Positions 43,773-55,205 of a stretch of 64,000 bases of DNA are shown here, in pieces. Where the stretch lies: contig JAJTWZ010000004.1 of NCBI GenBank assembly GCA_021463145.1, positions 1 through 64,000 of the forward strand. Reading direction: 5' to 3'. The translations under genes were made by a program, and so were the position numbers. Source of the DNA: Blastocatellia bacterium (GTDB lineage: Bacteria > Acidobacteriota > Blastocatellia > UBA7656 > JADIYM01). The notes under the pieces are model-generated. The model was not told the origin of the DNA. It searched no databases and saw nothing but the letters and a program-made list of their open reading frames with translations. Each line of letters starts with the position of its first letter. The stretch's first letter is position 1.

Positions 43773-45101
43773 ATGCCGGAATCACGCGGACTGAACATCG
43801 GAGAAGCCAAGGGCAAACTCGGAATCCTTCTCGTCGGTCTCGGCGCGGTCAGCACGACGGTAATCGCCGGCGTCGAGGCCGTTCGTCGCGGCCTGGCAAA
43901 GCCAATCGGCTCGCTGACGCAGATGGGCACGATCCGGCTCGGCAAGCGCACGGACGGCCGATCGCCGAAGATCAGCGAGTTCGTGCCTCTCGCCGGCATC
44001 GACGACATCGAGTTCGGCGCCTGGGACATCTTCGAGGAAGACGCATACGAAGCGGCGCTTCACGCTGGCGTGCTGGAGAAGGAACTGCTCAACCAGATCA
44101 AGGACTACCTTCGCACGATCAAGCCGATGAAGGCGGTCTTCAGCCAGGACTACGTGAAGCGCCTCAACGGCACGCACGTTAAGTCGGGCGCGAACAAGTT
44201 CGAGCTCGCCGAAGCGCTCATCGCCGACATCGAGAACTTCAAGGCCGAGCACGGCTGCGACCGGCTCGTGATGGTCTGGGCCGCGTCGACAGAGATCTTC
44301 AAGGAGATCGACGAGACGGCGCACGGCTCGATCGAGGCCTTCGAGGCCGCGATGAAGGAGAACAACGAGGCGATTGCGCCGTCGATGCTCTACGCCTACG
44401 CGGCGCTGAAGTGCGGCATCGGCTTCGCGAACGGCGCACCGAACCTTACTGTGGACATTCCCGCACTGCGCGACCTCGCGGCGAAGTCTGGCTCTCCGAT
44501 ATGCGGCAAGGACTTCAAGACGGGCCAGACCCTGATGAAGACGATCCTGGCGCCCGGATTGAAGGCCCGGCTGCTCGGCCTCGAAGGCTGGTACTCGACG
44601 AACATCCTCGGCAACCGCGACGGCGAAGTGCTCGACGATCCCGAGTCGTTCCGGACGAAGGAGGAGTCGAAGCTTTCCGTCCTCGAGCACATCCTCCAGC
44701 CCGAAGTCTATCCGGACCTGTACCAGGACTTCTCGCACGTCGTGCGCATCAACTACTACCCGCCGCGCGGCGACAACAAGGAAGGCTGGGACAACATCGA
44801 CATCACGGGCTGGCTCGGCTACCCGATGCAGTTGAAGCTGAACTTCCTTTGCCGCGATTCGATCCTGGCGGCGCCGCTCGTGCTCGACCTCGCGCTGTTC
44901 ATGGACCTTGCCCAGCGAGCGGGCATGAAGGGCGTTCAGGAGTGGCTGTCGTTCTACTTCAAGAGCCCGATGACTGCGCCGGAGCTCTATCCGGAGCACG
45001 ACCTCTTCATCCAGCTCGTGAAGCTGAAGAACACGCTGCGGCACATGATGGGCGAGGAGCTCATCACGCACCTTGGCCGCGAGTACTACGACAACGAGTA
45101 G
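43773..45101 (+). CDS. ino1: Inositol-3-phosphate synthase
   Basis: Converts glucose-6-phosphate to myo-inositol-1-phosphate (1L-myo-inositol 3-phosphate) using NAD. The 442-residue protein carries GILLVGLGAVSTTVIAGVEA (NAD fold, near 16-35), the central NNEAIAPSMLYAYAALK, GNRDGEVL, and KSPMTAPELYPEHDLF near the C-terminus, all family hallmarks. ATG at 43773 has AGGGAG at a 9-base spacing; the in-frame ATG at 43767 is only 3 bases from it. Bacterial members suggest inositol lipids or inositol-based thiols or solutes. No inositol lipid gene is adjacent. Confidence 0.94.
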   Translation: MPESRGLNIGEAKGKLGILLVGLGAVSTTVIAGVEAVRRGLAKPIGSLTQMGTIRLGKRTDGRSPKISEFVPLAGIDDIEFGAWDIFEEDAYEAALHAGVLEKELLNQIKDYLRTIKPMKAVFSQDYVKRLNGTHVKSGANKFELAEALIADIENFKAEHGCDRLVMVWAASTEIFKEIDETAHGSIEAFEAAMKENNEAIAPSMLYAYAALKCGIGFANGAPNLTVDIPALRDLAAKSGSPICGKDFKTGQTLMKTILAPGLKARLLGLEGWYSTNILGNRDGEVLDDPESFRTKEESKLSVLEHILQPEVYPDLYQDFSHVVRINYYPPRGDNKEGWDNIDITGWLGYPMQLKLNFLCRDSILAAPLVLDLALFMDLAQRAGMKGVQEWLSFYFKSPMTAPELYPEHDLFIQLVKLKNTLRHMMGEELITHLGREYYDNE

Positions 45102-45121
45102 GCCAGGAACTGGCCACTTGG

Positions 45122-45158
45122 ACACGGATGCTCACGGATTACGCGTGTGCATCCGTGT
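45122..45158. terminator. Hairpin after ino1
   Basis: ACACGGATGC (45122-45131) pairs with GCATCCGTGT (45149-45158) with a 17-base loop, then TTCGG. It overlaps the last codons of the convergent hydrolase gene and may end both units. Confidence 0.4.
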
Positions 45159-45891
45159 TCGGCTGCGGCCAGTTCTGCAGTAATTCGAGAAGCGAGAATC
45201 CAGGCGTCATGAGCGCCGCGTGCCCGACGCCGGGAAGGATGCGAAGGGTGGCGCCTGGAATACCTTCGGCGAGCTCGCGCGAGGAGGAGGACGGGACGAC
45301 GCGGTCGGCTTCGCCCGAGACGACGAGCGTCGGGACCGAGACCTGCGCAAGCTCCTTCGTGAGGTCGAGCCGCTCGAGCAGCTCTATCCGGCGGGCGTAC
45401 CCGCACAACGGCTGACGGCGGACCACGTCCAGAAATCGCTGCCGCCGGTCGCGCGGGATGCGCTCGAGCAGCGCAAGCGCGGGTGTGTCGATCGCGTAGC
45501 GGACCGCGTGGACAAGGCGCGCCGGAACGCGGCGGGTCAGCACTCCTCCCCATCGAAGAAACCGGCGGTTCGTGAACTTCGCAAACGAGTTGAGCACGAC
45601 GAGCCGCTCGATGCGCTCCGGATAAGCGATGGCCAAATGCAAGCCGATGGTGCCGCCGAACGACTCGGCGACGATGGTGGCGCGATCCATGCCTGCGTCG
45701 TCGAGCACCTCGACGACGTCACGCACGAGATCGTGGTAGTCGAACGCTCCCTCGCTCCGGTACTTCACCCGATGCAATCGAAAGTGCGCGCCGAGTTCGC
45801 CCTCCTGCGCGAAGATCAGTTCGCCGCTGCCGTCGAGACCTGGCAAGTAGACGAGCGGAGGCCCGTCGCCGATCGGCTCGAGCGACGTCAC
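45139..45891 (-). CDS. Alpha/beta hydrolase
   Basis: A 250-residue alpha/beta-fold hydrolase. The nucleophile elbow is VAESFGGTIG (Ser about 94), the acid is D in VVSGEADRVVP and the base is H in LPGVGHAALM. The N-terminal PPLVYLPGLDGSGELIF is the oxyanion-loop strand. No family-specific feature gives the substrate. Its start overlaps the pyrF stop by 4 bases (ATGA), so it is coupled to the pyrimidine genes as their last member. Confidence 0.88.
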   Translation of the reverse strand: MTSLEPIGDGPPLVYLPGLDGSGELIFAQEGELGAHFRLHRVKYRSEGAFDYHDLVRDVVEVLDDAGMDRATIVAESFGGTIGLHLAIAYPERIERLVVLNSFAKFTNRRFLRWGGVLTRRVPARLVHAVRYAIDTPALALLERIPRDRRQRFLDVVRRQPLCGYARRIELLERLDLTKELAQVSVPTLVVSGEADRVVPSSSSRELAEGIPGATLRILPGVGHAALMTPGFSLLELLQNWPQPNTDAHA

Positions 45892-46637
45892 GCCGACGCC
45901 GGGCCGAACGCTGCCTCCATCTCACCGGCGATGCGTTCGGCGGCTCCCTTCGAATCCGCCGCCGCCGTGATCGGCCGTCCGACGACGAGGTAGGTCGCGC
46001 CGGCGGCAACGGCTTCGGCCGGCGTCATTACTCTCTTCTGGTCGCCCTTTTCGCCCCCCGCCGGCCGGATGCCTGGCGTGAGGATGGCAAAGGGTTCGGA
46101 CGCGACGTTCTGCCGGATGAGCCCGATCTCGAGCGGCGAGGCGACGACGCCGTCGAGCCCGCAGTCGCGGGCAAGCCGCGCGAGCCGGATGACCTGCTCG
46201 GCGGCCGTGGCCGACACGCCCGTCTCCTCGAGGTTCGCGTCGTCCATGCTCGTGAGCACCGTGACGGCGAGTAGCAGCGGACGTTCGAGGTGCTCCGCCG
46301 CACATACCTCGTCGACCGCGCGAACGCATTCGGTGAGCATCTGCCGTCCGCCGGACGCGTGCACGTTCACGATCGAGGCGCCAAGGCGCGTGGCCTCGAC
46401 GCAGGCCTTCGCGACGGTCGCCGGGATGTCGTGGTACTTCAGGTCGAGGAAGACGCGTTCGCCGCGCGCGACGATCTCGCGCACGAGCGACGGGCCTTCG
46501 GCCGTGAAGAGCTGCTTGCCGACTTTGAACATGCCGACGGTGCCGGCTAGCCGGTCGACGAGGGCGAGGGCTTCGACGCCGGTTTCGACGTCGAGCGCGA
46601 CGACGAGGCGTTCTCGGGGAGTCGTTGGAAGCTGCAT
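45888..46637 (-). CDS. pyrF: Orotidine 5'-phosphate decarboxylase
   Basis: Decarboxylates OMP to UMP, the last step of de novo UMP synthesis. The 249-residue TIM barrel has the catalytic segment VFLDLKYHDIPATVAKA (Lys and two Asp) and the phosphate-binding ILTPGIRPAGGEKGDQKRV and VVGRPI. The ATG at 46637 is used rather than the earlier in-frame codon because the conserved N-terminus starts there. 96 bases separate it from pyrD. Member of the pyrG-K-D-F run. Confidence 0.96.
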   Translation of the reverse strand: MQLPTTPRERLVVALDVETGVEALALVDRLAGTVGMFKVGKQLFTAEGPSLVREIVARGERVFLDLKYHDIPATVAKACVEATRLGASIVNVHASGGRQMLTECVRAVDEVCAAEHLERPLLLAVTVLTSMDDANLEETGVSATAAEQVIRLARLARDCGLDGVVASPLEIGLIRQNVASEPFAILTPGIRPAGGEKGDQKRVMTPAEAVAAGATYLVVGRPITAAADSKGAAERIAGEMEAAFGPASA

Positions 46638-46733
46638 GGTCGCGAGTGTATCAGCCCGCCGCGTCGATCCGCTCGACGAGGAGCGCAACGTCGTCGTGGT
46701 AGAGAATCCGCCAGCGCCCGGACGACTCGAGCG

Positions 46734-47693
46734 TCAGTGCCCGCGCGGCGGCGGTGACAGGTCGAGCGAACCGGTCAGCGTTCGGATCGATTCCGTGCCA
46801 GTCTCGTCGAGATATGCGGAGAGGCCCTCGACCGCCTTCACCGTTGCGAGAGGGTCGTAGAAGCTCGCCGTCCCGATCTGCACCGCTGCCGCGCCTGCGA
46901 TCAGGAACTCGACGGCGTCCTCTGCGGTCGCGATCCCTCCGATACCTATGAGGGGGATCTGCACGGCGGCCGCCGCCTGCATGACCATCCGCACCGCAAC
47001 GGGCCGTATCGCAGGCCCCGAGAGGCCTCCGGTCACGTTGGCAATCCGTGGACGTCTGGTGCGGATATCGATCGACACTCCGACGAGCGTGTTGATCAGC
47101 GACAGAGCATCGGCTCCGGCCGATTCGATCGCGCGCGCCATACCCGCGACGTCGCTGATGTTCGGCGAGAGCTTGACGATGACGGGCCGTTTCGCGACCC
47201 GTTTCACAGCCTCGGTCACCTCTGCCGCGGCGCGCGGATCGTTCCCGATGATCAGTCCGCCTTCCTTCACGTTCGGGCACGAGATGTTGAGCTCGTAACC
47301 GTCGATCCCATCGCCATCGTTGAGGATGTGGATCGCTTCGACGTAGTCGTCGATGGTGTAGCCGAACACGTTCGTCAGGACGCGCACGTCGTATTCCCGA
47401 AGCCTTGGCAGCTTCTGTTCGATGAAGGCGCGAGCGCCGATGTTCTGCAGGCCGATGGCATTCAACATCCCTGCCGGCGTCTCCTGGATGCGTGCCGGGG
47501 GATTGCCCTGCATCGGCTTTGCCGACAGGCCCTTCGTGCAGATCCCGCCGATTCGCGACAGGTCGAAGAGCGGTTCGAACTCCAGACCGTACCCGCAGCA
47601 CCCGGACGCCGTGAGGACCGGATTATGGAAGCGGATCCCGGCCACCTCGACAGCGAGGCGCGGGTCGCGCCCGTTCTCGCGAGGAGTCACCAT
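46734..47693 (-). CDS. pyrD: Dihydroorotate dehydrogenase, class 1B catalytic subunit
   Basis: FMN enzyme that oxidises dihydroorotate to orotate. The 319-residue product begins [20 protein letters not shown] and has [40 protein letters not shown] and a catalytic Cys at ISCPNV. Class 1B enzymes pass electrons to NAD through PyrK, which overlaps it directly: the pyrK stop overlaps the pyrD start by 7 bases. It is probably co-transcribed with pyrF. Confidence 0.95.
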   Translation of the reverse strand: MVTPRENGRDPRLAVEVAGIRFHNPVLTASGCCGYGLEFEPLFDLSRIGGICTKGLSAKPMQGNPPARIQETPAGMLNAIGLQNIGARAFIEQKLPRLREYDVRVLTNVFGYTIDDYVEAIHILNDGDGIDGYELNISCPNVKEGGLIIGNDPRAAAEVTEAVKRVAKRPVIVKLSPNISDVAGMARAIESAGADALSLINTLVGVSIDIRTRRPRIANVTGGLSGPAIRPVAVRMVMQAAAAVQIPLIGIGGIATAEDAVEFLIAGAAAVQIGTASFYDPLATVKAVEGLSAYLDETGTESIRTLTGSLDLSPPPRGH

Positions 47694-48484
47694 ACGATTG
47701 CCTCCGCCGGGAAAACCGGACCCTCCGTGCAGACTTTCTGGTACTTGAACGGCGGGGCGAACGAGCCCTCGCAGACCTCGACGACGCAGGCGACGCAGAT
47801 TCCGAAGCCGCACGCCATCCGCGCTTCCAGCGAGACGTAGCACTTCGCGGCGTGCCCGGCCGCGATCTCGCTCACTCGCGCCATCATCGGCCAGGGACCG
47901 CACGCATAGACGACGCTCGCCTCTCGTCCTGCCAGCGCCAGGTCGCGCTCGAGCGGTACGGTCACGAAGCCGCGTTCGCCCGCGGACCCGTCGTCGGTCG
48001 TCACGGTCACGGGGCATCCAAGGGCTTCGAACTCGTCGAGCGCCGGCAGGTCGTGCTTCGTGCGGCCACCGAAGTAGACGCGCACGTCCGCGCCACGGCC
48101 GACGAGCTCGCTCGCCAGCATGAACAGCGCCGGCGAGCCAACACCGCCCGCGACAATCACGGCGCGCCGTCCTTCATCGATAACCGATTCGGTCGGATAC
48201 GTGTTTCCGAGGGGACACAGCACGTCGACGCGCTCGCCTTCGCGAATCCGCGACAGCGCTTCCAGCCCCTGGCCGAGCACGAGATAGATGAACTCGACCG
48301 ATGCATCCTCGGCACGGTGGATTGCGAGTGCGCGTCGAAGGATCGGTTCGGCGAGCGCCGCCGGGCGCAGCATTGCGAACTGGCCCGGCAGCACGTCTAC
48401 CTGCTCGGACAGCCGAAGGCGGATGTGGTAGTAGCGAGGAGCGAGTTGGCGGTTGAACTCGACCGTTCCGGCCAGGTCCTTCAT
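47687..48484 (-). CDS. pyrK: Dihydroorotate dehydrogenase electron transfer subunit
   Basis: FAD/[2Fe-2S] partner of PyrD 1B. The 265-residue protein has a ferredoxin-reductase-like body: an FAD motif in [13 protein letters not shown]-binding GGVGSPALF and CGPWPMM, and a C-terminal iron-sulfur loop with four Cys in [17 protein letters not shown] plus C in VCTEGP. The ATG is directly adjacent to the pyrG stop, so the pyrG-K-D order forms a compact unit. Confidence 0.95.
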   Translation of the reverse strand: MKDLAGTVEFNRQLAPRYYHIRLRLSEQVDVLPGQFAMLRPAALAEPILRRALAIHRAEDASVEFIYLVLGQGLEALSRIREGERVDVLCPLGNTYPTESVIDEGRRAVIVAGGVGSPALFMLASELVGRGADVRVYFGGRTKHDLPALDEFEALGCPVTVTTDDGSAGERGFVTVPLERDLALAGREASVVYACGPWPMMARVSEIAAGHAAKCYVSLEARMACGFGICVACVVEVCEGSFAPPFKYQKVCTEGPVFPAEAIVW

Positions 48485-50946
<2,462 letters not shown>

Positions 50947-51171
50947 GGGGTTCCAGCATGCAGGATGGGAAACGGGTGTGTCAAACCGAGTACCGCGTGC
51001 GCGTCCCGGCCCGCTGGCCGGAGCCGGTCGCGATGACGCCCGGACGATCGATCGCCTCAGTCCACGTGGATGGATCGGCCGACAATCAGGAGGTCGTCCG
51101 GTTCGGTTCAGGTGGCTGGACCCGGCGACGACCTGCTCGCACTCGTTCCTGCCGTCGCTCGCGCTGTAGGC

Positions 51172-52005
51172 TCAGGCTCCGCGGTACGCGCCACTCAGGA
51201 TGATCTGGCCGGTCGGGGCTGGAGAACCACCCGCTGGCTCTTCGGTGATCGCGAAAGCCTTAGGGATACCAGCCGCCGTCAGCCTGTCGATCTCGAAAAC
51301 CGCGACGCCTTGAGAGTCCGTGTTGAAGGTTCCAGCCGGAATCGGCGAGCTGCCCTCGCGCTCGTCGATGAGCCAGAGTTCGTATGCCCGGTTCGGTTCG
51401 ACCTTGGGCAGGTTGCGCGCGACGAGCACCCCCGTCTTCTGATCGGGGTTCCAGTGGACGTCGATCGACGGCTCGGGAGCCGCGCCAGTGGGCGTCAGCC
51501 GTGTGACGCGCAGCGACGGGTCCCGGGTGATCCCGAGCAGACGGTTCGCGCGATCGAGTTGCTGACGCTGCTGGAGCTCCGTCGAGCGGGCGTCGGACAG
51601 CTGCCGTACCGTCGCTTCCAGTTCGGCGCTCGACCGGTAAAGCGCCAATCCGAGAAAAACCGCGGCTATCGTGGCGGCAGCAGCCAACGAGGCAAAAGCA
51701 GCGAACGCGCCGAATCGCGACGGGGCCGGCGTCGATGCGGCCTCGTCCCGAGGGCGGAACGGGATGGGTGCGTTCTCGGCCTTCTTTGGCGATATCTCGG
51801 AAACGACGCGCGGCCTGAGCGATGCCGGTGGCTCGACGGGCGTGGCCATCCAACCTAGCAGCCCGGTGACATTCTCGTAGGCCCGAAAATCCTCTAGGTC
51901 TGACGGAGATCCATCCGCCACCATACCCTCGGCGACGATCAGGTCGTCACCGTCGAGTGCTCCGAGAGCGTACAGGGCTAGTAGTTCTTTCCGGTCGTTC
52001 GACAT
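51172..52005 (-). CDS. RskA-like anti-sigma factor
   Basis: A 277-residue single-pass membrane anti-sigma. The N-terminal cytoplasmic domain (about 1-60) with ELLALYALGALDGDDLIVAE resembles the zinc-free anti-sigma domain of RskA; the membrane helix is about 99-122; a periplasmic domain (about 150-277) with RAYELWLIDEREGSSPIPAG is the C-terminal RskA domain. ATG at 52005 has AAGTGA before it. Such proteins normally sit beside an ECF sigma, but none is adjacent; the only one here is 14 kb away at 36828. Confidence 0.88.
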   Translation of the reverse strand: MSNDRKELLALYALGALDGDDLIVAEGMVADGSPSDLEDFRAYENVTGLLGWMATPVEPPASLRPRVVSEISPKKAENAPIPFRPRDEAASTPAPSRFGAFAAFASLAAAATIAAVFLGLALYRSSAELEATVRQLSDARSTELQQRQQLDRANRLLGITRDPSLRVTRLTPTGAAPEPSIDVHWNPDQKTGVLVARNLPKVEPNRAYELWLIDEREGSSPIPAGTFNTDSQGVAVFEIDRLTAAGIPKAFAITEEPAGGSPAPTGQIILSGAYRGA

Positions 52006-52307
52006 AGCATCACTTCTGCGAGTGTATTCCACGCAATCGGACTTTCGAGCCGGCTGGCGAGCCTGGTCTCTCGCCCTCACCGATGCCTACGGGAGGATGC
52101 TGCCGAAAGGATTTGTACTCAATACCGAAAAGATTCGAAAGCCCGGCGCGGTGCGGACTGGCGTTGTGCAATGCCCGACGCGCGGGAGGTTCCTGGCTTT
52201 CTGCCACGAACAATTCGGGAGTAGACTGACAGCCAGGTATTCGGTTTCCCATAGAAGTCCAGTTCGGCGCAATGCCGACCCGTCCCCATCCTGCAGGAGG
52301 TGCGACG
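52006..52307. other. Intergenic region, no gene seen
   Basis: About 300 bases between the divergent RskA-like and CBS genes. Three reading frames stay open for 60-100 codons but lack protein-like composition. It should contain both promoters; none stood out. AGGAGGTG at 52296-52303 is the ribosome binding site of the CBS gene. Confidence 0.55.
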
Positions 52308-52745
52308 ATGCACAGGACGATTGATTCACTCATTGCCGACCAGGAAGTCTACAGCGTCAGTCCGGGAACCAGTGTGGTCGATGCCGCAAAGTACATGGCC
52401 GAGCGCAATGTTGGCGCGGTCACGGTCATTGACGGCGTGAAACTCGTTGGGATCATCTCGGAGCGCGACCTGATGAAGCGTGTCGTTGCCGAGGGCCGCG
52501 ATCCGAAGGAGACCCGAGTCGATGACGTTATGTCGCGCCGGCTCGTCCACGGGTCGCCCGGCGACACCTACGAGGCGTGCATCGGAAAGATGCTCGACAA
52601 CAAGTGCAGGCATCTTCCGATCACCAACGGCGACCTCGTCATAGGAATGGTCTCGATCCGCGACCTGTATCGCGTAAACGCCGACGACAAGGCCGAGGAG
52701 TTGAGCTACATGAACGCCTACGTGAACTCGGCGCCGACCATCTGA
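52308..52745 (+). CDS. CBS-domain protein
   Basis: A 145-residue soluble protein formed by a pair of CBS domains (about 10-65 and 75-130): YSVSPGTSVVDAAKYMAERN, VGAVTVIDGVKLVGIISERD, then DVMSRRLVHGSPGDT and RHLPITNGDLVIGMVSIRDL. CBS pairs bind adenosine nucleotides and sense energy state. The ATG at 52308 has a strong AGGAGGTG ribosome binding site; the ORF-extended start is not needed. The partner is unknown. Confidence 0.92.
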   Translation: MHRTIDSLIADQEVYSVSPGTSVVDAAKYMAERNVGAVTVIDGVKLVGIISERDLMKRVVAEGRDPKETRVDDVMSRRLVHGSPGDTYEACIGKMLDNKCRHLPITNGDLVIGMVSIRDLYRVNADDKAEELSYMNAYVNSAPTI

Positions 52746-52806
52746 CGGCGGACGCCGTGACATCTCCGTACCGGCTGCCGCGGGTGTTCCCGGCGGCCTG
52801 ATCCGA

Positions 52807-53715
52807 CTATCCCTTCATCATAGCGCGGAGGATGAACAGCACGTTTGCCGGCCGCTCGGCCAGTCTGCGCATGAAATACGGATACCAGGCCCTGCCAAAG
52901 GGCACGTAGACCCTGACGTTGAAGCCTTCCTCCACCAGCTTGACCTGCCTGTCGCGCGCAATTCCGTAGAGCATCTGGAACTCGAAGCACTTCTGATCCA
53001 GCTTCTGCTCACGCGCGAAGCGAATCGTCCCGTTTATCATCGCCGGGTCGTGAGTCGCGATCCCGTGGTAGATGCCGCTCGGCAACAGGAGCCGCACGAT
53101 AGTGAGGTAGTTCTCGTCAACCTTCGATTTTTCCTGGAACGCAACCTCGGGCGGCTCCTTGTACGCTCCCTTGCAGATCCGGATGCGCGATCCAAGTTCG
53201 AGCAGGTCCTTGACGTCCTGTTCGCTCCGGAAGAGGTAGGACTGAATGACGATGCCGACATTCTCGTGCTTTGCCCGGACCGCGCGGAATACGTCGAGGG
53301 TTGCCTGCAGGTGGCCCGAATCCTCCATGTCGATTCGAACGAAGTTGCCGTTCTTCGCGGCGTGTTCGACGATCCTGGTGAGGTTTTCGATGCAGAGCTC
53401 CTGGCGAATGTCCAGGCCGAGCTGGGTCAGTTTCAGAGAGACATTCGAATCGAGTCCGTCGGACTCGATTCGGTCCAGGATGCGGAGGTACATCGCGACC
53501 TCCGCGGCCGCCTCCTCTTCATTGTGTATGGCTTCTCCGAGATGATCGAACGTCGCGGAAATGCCCTTCGAGTTGAGCACCTTGATGGCCGCCGATGCTT
53601 CGTCGACGGTCTCGCCGGCAACGAACCTCTTCGTAACTTTGTTGAGGAGCGAGATGCTCGTGAGCATCTTCTTGGGCGTCTCGCGTTCCGAGAGGTAGAG
53701 AAGCAGCTTTTTCAT
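52807..53715 (-). CDS. Proline dehydrogenase
   Basis: FAD enzyme of the monofunctional type that oxidises proline to pyrroline-5-carboxylate; 302 residues, TIM-barrel. Visible motifs are VSLKLTQLGLD, NFVRIDMEDSG, QSYLFRSEQDV, RICKGAYKEPPEVAF and a C-terminal RVYVPFGRAWYPYFMRRLAE, typical of the bacterial PRODH family. It works in proline use as energy or stress substrate, with a P5C dehydrogenase elsewhere. Convergent with the CBS gene, divergent from rpsT. Confidence 0.94.
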   Translation of the reverse strand: MKKLLLYLSERETPKKMLTSISLLNKVTKRFVAGETVDEASAAIKVLNSKGISATFDHLGEAIHNEEEAAAEVAMYLRILDRIESDGLDSNVSLKLTQLGLDIRQELCIENLTRIVEHAAKNGNFVRIDMEDSGHLQATLDVFRAVRAKHENVGIVIQSYLFRSEQDVKDLLELGSRIRICKGAYKEPPEVAFQEKSKVDENYLTIVRLLLPSGIYHGIATHDPAMINGTIRFAREQKLDQKCFEFQMLYGIARDRQVKLVEEGFNVRVYVPFGRAWYPYFMRRLAERPANVLFILRAMMKG

Positions 53716-53865
53716 GGTGGTTTCGATTGCGCTCTGGCCGGGCCATTCTGCATGGAATGCCCGTCAATGGCAACGACTGGCGCCGATGCGGATCCCAGTG
53801 CGGGGCGATTTGCCGGATCGGCGGGCGGCCCGGCGACCCTGCCGCCGCCCTGGTGAAGCTCCTGC

Positions 53866-53894
53866 TTGACAGAACTGGAGTGCCTGCCTATAGT
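53866..53894 (+). promoter_or_regulatory. Sigma-70 promoter of rpsT
   Basis: TTGACA (53866-53871), 17-base spacer, TATAGT (53889-53894). This is the best promoter in the window: a perfect -35, ideal spacer and a 5-of-6 -10. The transcript should begin about 35 bases before the rpsT start. Confidence 0.8.
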
Positions 53895-53936
53895 TGCCGT
53901 TTCGCGAAAACGACATAAGGACGTAACGACAGCGGT

Positions 53937-54212
53937 ATGGCGAATCACAAATCCTCGATCAAGCGAATTCGGCAGACTGAGAAGCGTCGCGCGGTGAACC
54001 GTGCGAATGGCAGCCGGATGCGCACGGAAATCAAGCGGCTTCGCTCGGCACTTGCGCTCGGCGATGTGGCCGCGGCCAGGGAACTGCTTCCGGCGGTGAT
54101 GTCGGTCATCGACAAGTCGATCCAGAAGGGCGTCGTACACCGCAACGCTGCGGCCCGCTACAAATCGCGGCTTACGGCTCGCGTGAACACGGCCAAGCCG
54201 TCGGCCAGGTAG
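53937..54212 (+). CDS. rpsT: 30S ribosomal protein S20
   Basis: Small basic 16S rRNA-binding protein. The 91-residue product starts MANHKSSIKRIRQTEKRRAV and ends in NTAKPSAR; the lengths and repeated basic helices are characteristic. A strong promoter and a strong terminator delimit it, so it is transcribed alone. The encapsulin gene is on the other side of that terminator, opposite in direction. Confidence 0.97.
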   Translation: MANHKSSIKRIRQTEKRRAVNRANGSRMRTEIKRLRSALALGDVAAARELLPAVMSVIDKSIQKGVVHRNAAARYKSRLTARVNTAKPSAR

Positions 54213-54232
54213 CCGGACCCAACTCGAAGACA

Positions 54233-54277
54233 CGAAAGGCGCGATGCCGGCTTCGGCGTCGCGCCTTTCGTTCGTTT
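54233..54277. terminator. Strong intrinsic terminator, bidirectional candidate
   Basis: A 17-bp stem (CGAAAGGCGCGATGCCG with CGGCGTCGCGCCTTTCG, loop GCTT) followed by TTCGTTT. It ends rpsT on the plus strand and, since A-residues flank the other side, could also end the encapsulin gene. Confidence 0.85.
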
Positions 54278-54295
54278 CGCCAACTGGAGTCCCGG

Positions 54296-55141
54296 CTAGC
54301 CGTGGCGCTCGAGCGTGCAGATAGAGCTGTGCCGTTTGATCCGAAGGTAGACCGACTCGAAGACGCGGAACGGATGGTTCATGTTCTCCGCGCCGAGGTA
54401 GGCGACGGTCAGATCCTGCGCGATCGCCAGGTCGAAGTTCTGCCTTCCGGTCGAAACGATCACTGCGCGGCTCTTTCCGAGGATCGATGACTGGAAGACT
54501 CCGTCCGTGACGATTTCCCTGATGTGGGCAATCTCCAGCACGCTGGTGCCCGGATGCACGCGATGCATCTGCGAGTAGAGCTCCGGCGTCACGACGAGGG
54601 CGTAAGGCCCGTAATGACCGGCCTGTACGAGCGATTCGGTCGCCCGCACCACGTCGCTGAAAGGCTGTCCCGGTACTGTCCAGTCGCCGAGGTCGAGAGT
54701 GAGACGCCCCTCCACCGTCGTCAATCCCTCGTAGCCCATCTCTGCGTCGCCGAAGAATACGAGATGATCTTCCCGATCGGCGCAGAACGCAGCGGCGCCG
54801 GCGGCAATGGCCGTGTCGAGCGCGACGCCGGTAAGTCGCGATGTCTCGAGGTCCCGCCAGTGAAGGATGAAGTCCTTCGAAATGATCGGGATGATTCCCG
54901 CTTCTCGCCGTACAGAGCGCATCGGGTCGGGATCGCCCTCGCCGAGCAGTCCGAGCTGCCCCATCGTGGTGCCCGTGAAGTGATCGTGCACGATCGTCTG
55001 GACACCAGCGCCAAGGGGCCCGTGAATGTCGATGATGCGTCTGCCCACGAGCCGGCGGCGCGCGACGTCTATGACGACGGCTTTCAGGTGCTCCCATTCC
55101 CGCTCGTCGAGCGGATTCTCTTCGTGCGCGAACACTGCCAT
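54296..55141 (-). CDS. Encapsulin shell protein (family 1)
   Basis: Main shell protein of an icosahedral protein nanocompartment, HK97-like fold. The 281-residue protein shows family features: N-terminal WEHLKAVVIDVARRRLVGRR and DIHGPLGAGVQTI, a central DFILHWRDLE, and the C-terminal KSRAVIVSTGRQNFDLAIAQ, then DLTVAYLGAENMNHPFRVFE and LRIKRHSSICTLE. A family 1 encapsulin usually comes with a cargo (peroxidase, ferritin-like, hemerythrin); here the gene is 64 bases after holA and no cargo is next to it. GGTGAGGTGAGGAG precedes the ATG. Shell size and cargo cannot be told. Confidence 0.92.
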   Translation of the reverse strand: MAVFAHEENPLDEREWEHLKAVVIDVARRRLVGRRIIDIHGPLGAGVQTIVHDHFTGTTMGQLGLLGEGDPDPMRSVRREAGIIPIISKDFILHWRDLETSRLTGVALDTAIAAGAAAFCADREDHLVFFGDAEMGYEGLTTVEGRLTLDLGDWTVPGQPFSDVVRATESLVQAGHYGPYALVVTPELYSQMHRVHPGTSVLEIAHIREIVTDGVFQSSILGKSRAVIVSTGRQNFDLAIAQDLTVAYLGAENMNHPFRVFESVYLRIKRHSSICTLERHG

Positions 55142-55205
55142 CTCCTCACCTCACCGTCGCTGGATTTCCGGGCTCGCGACAACACGGCGAGCGCGAAGGC
55201 ATTTA

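Noticed and set aside
46651-47601. 316-codon minus-strand frame overlapping pyrD
   Set aside because: Shifted frame of pyrD with Arg-rich composition; pyrD is supported by its motifs.
50958-51203. Short plus-strand frame after kdsB
   Set aside because: It overlaps the end of the anti-sigma gene and is Arg-rich in its second half; no support as a gene.
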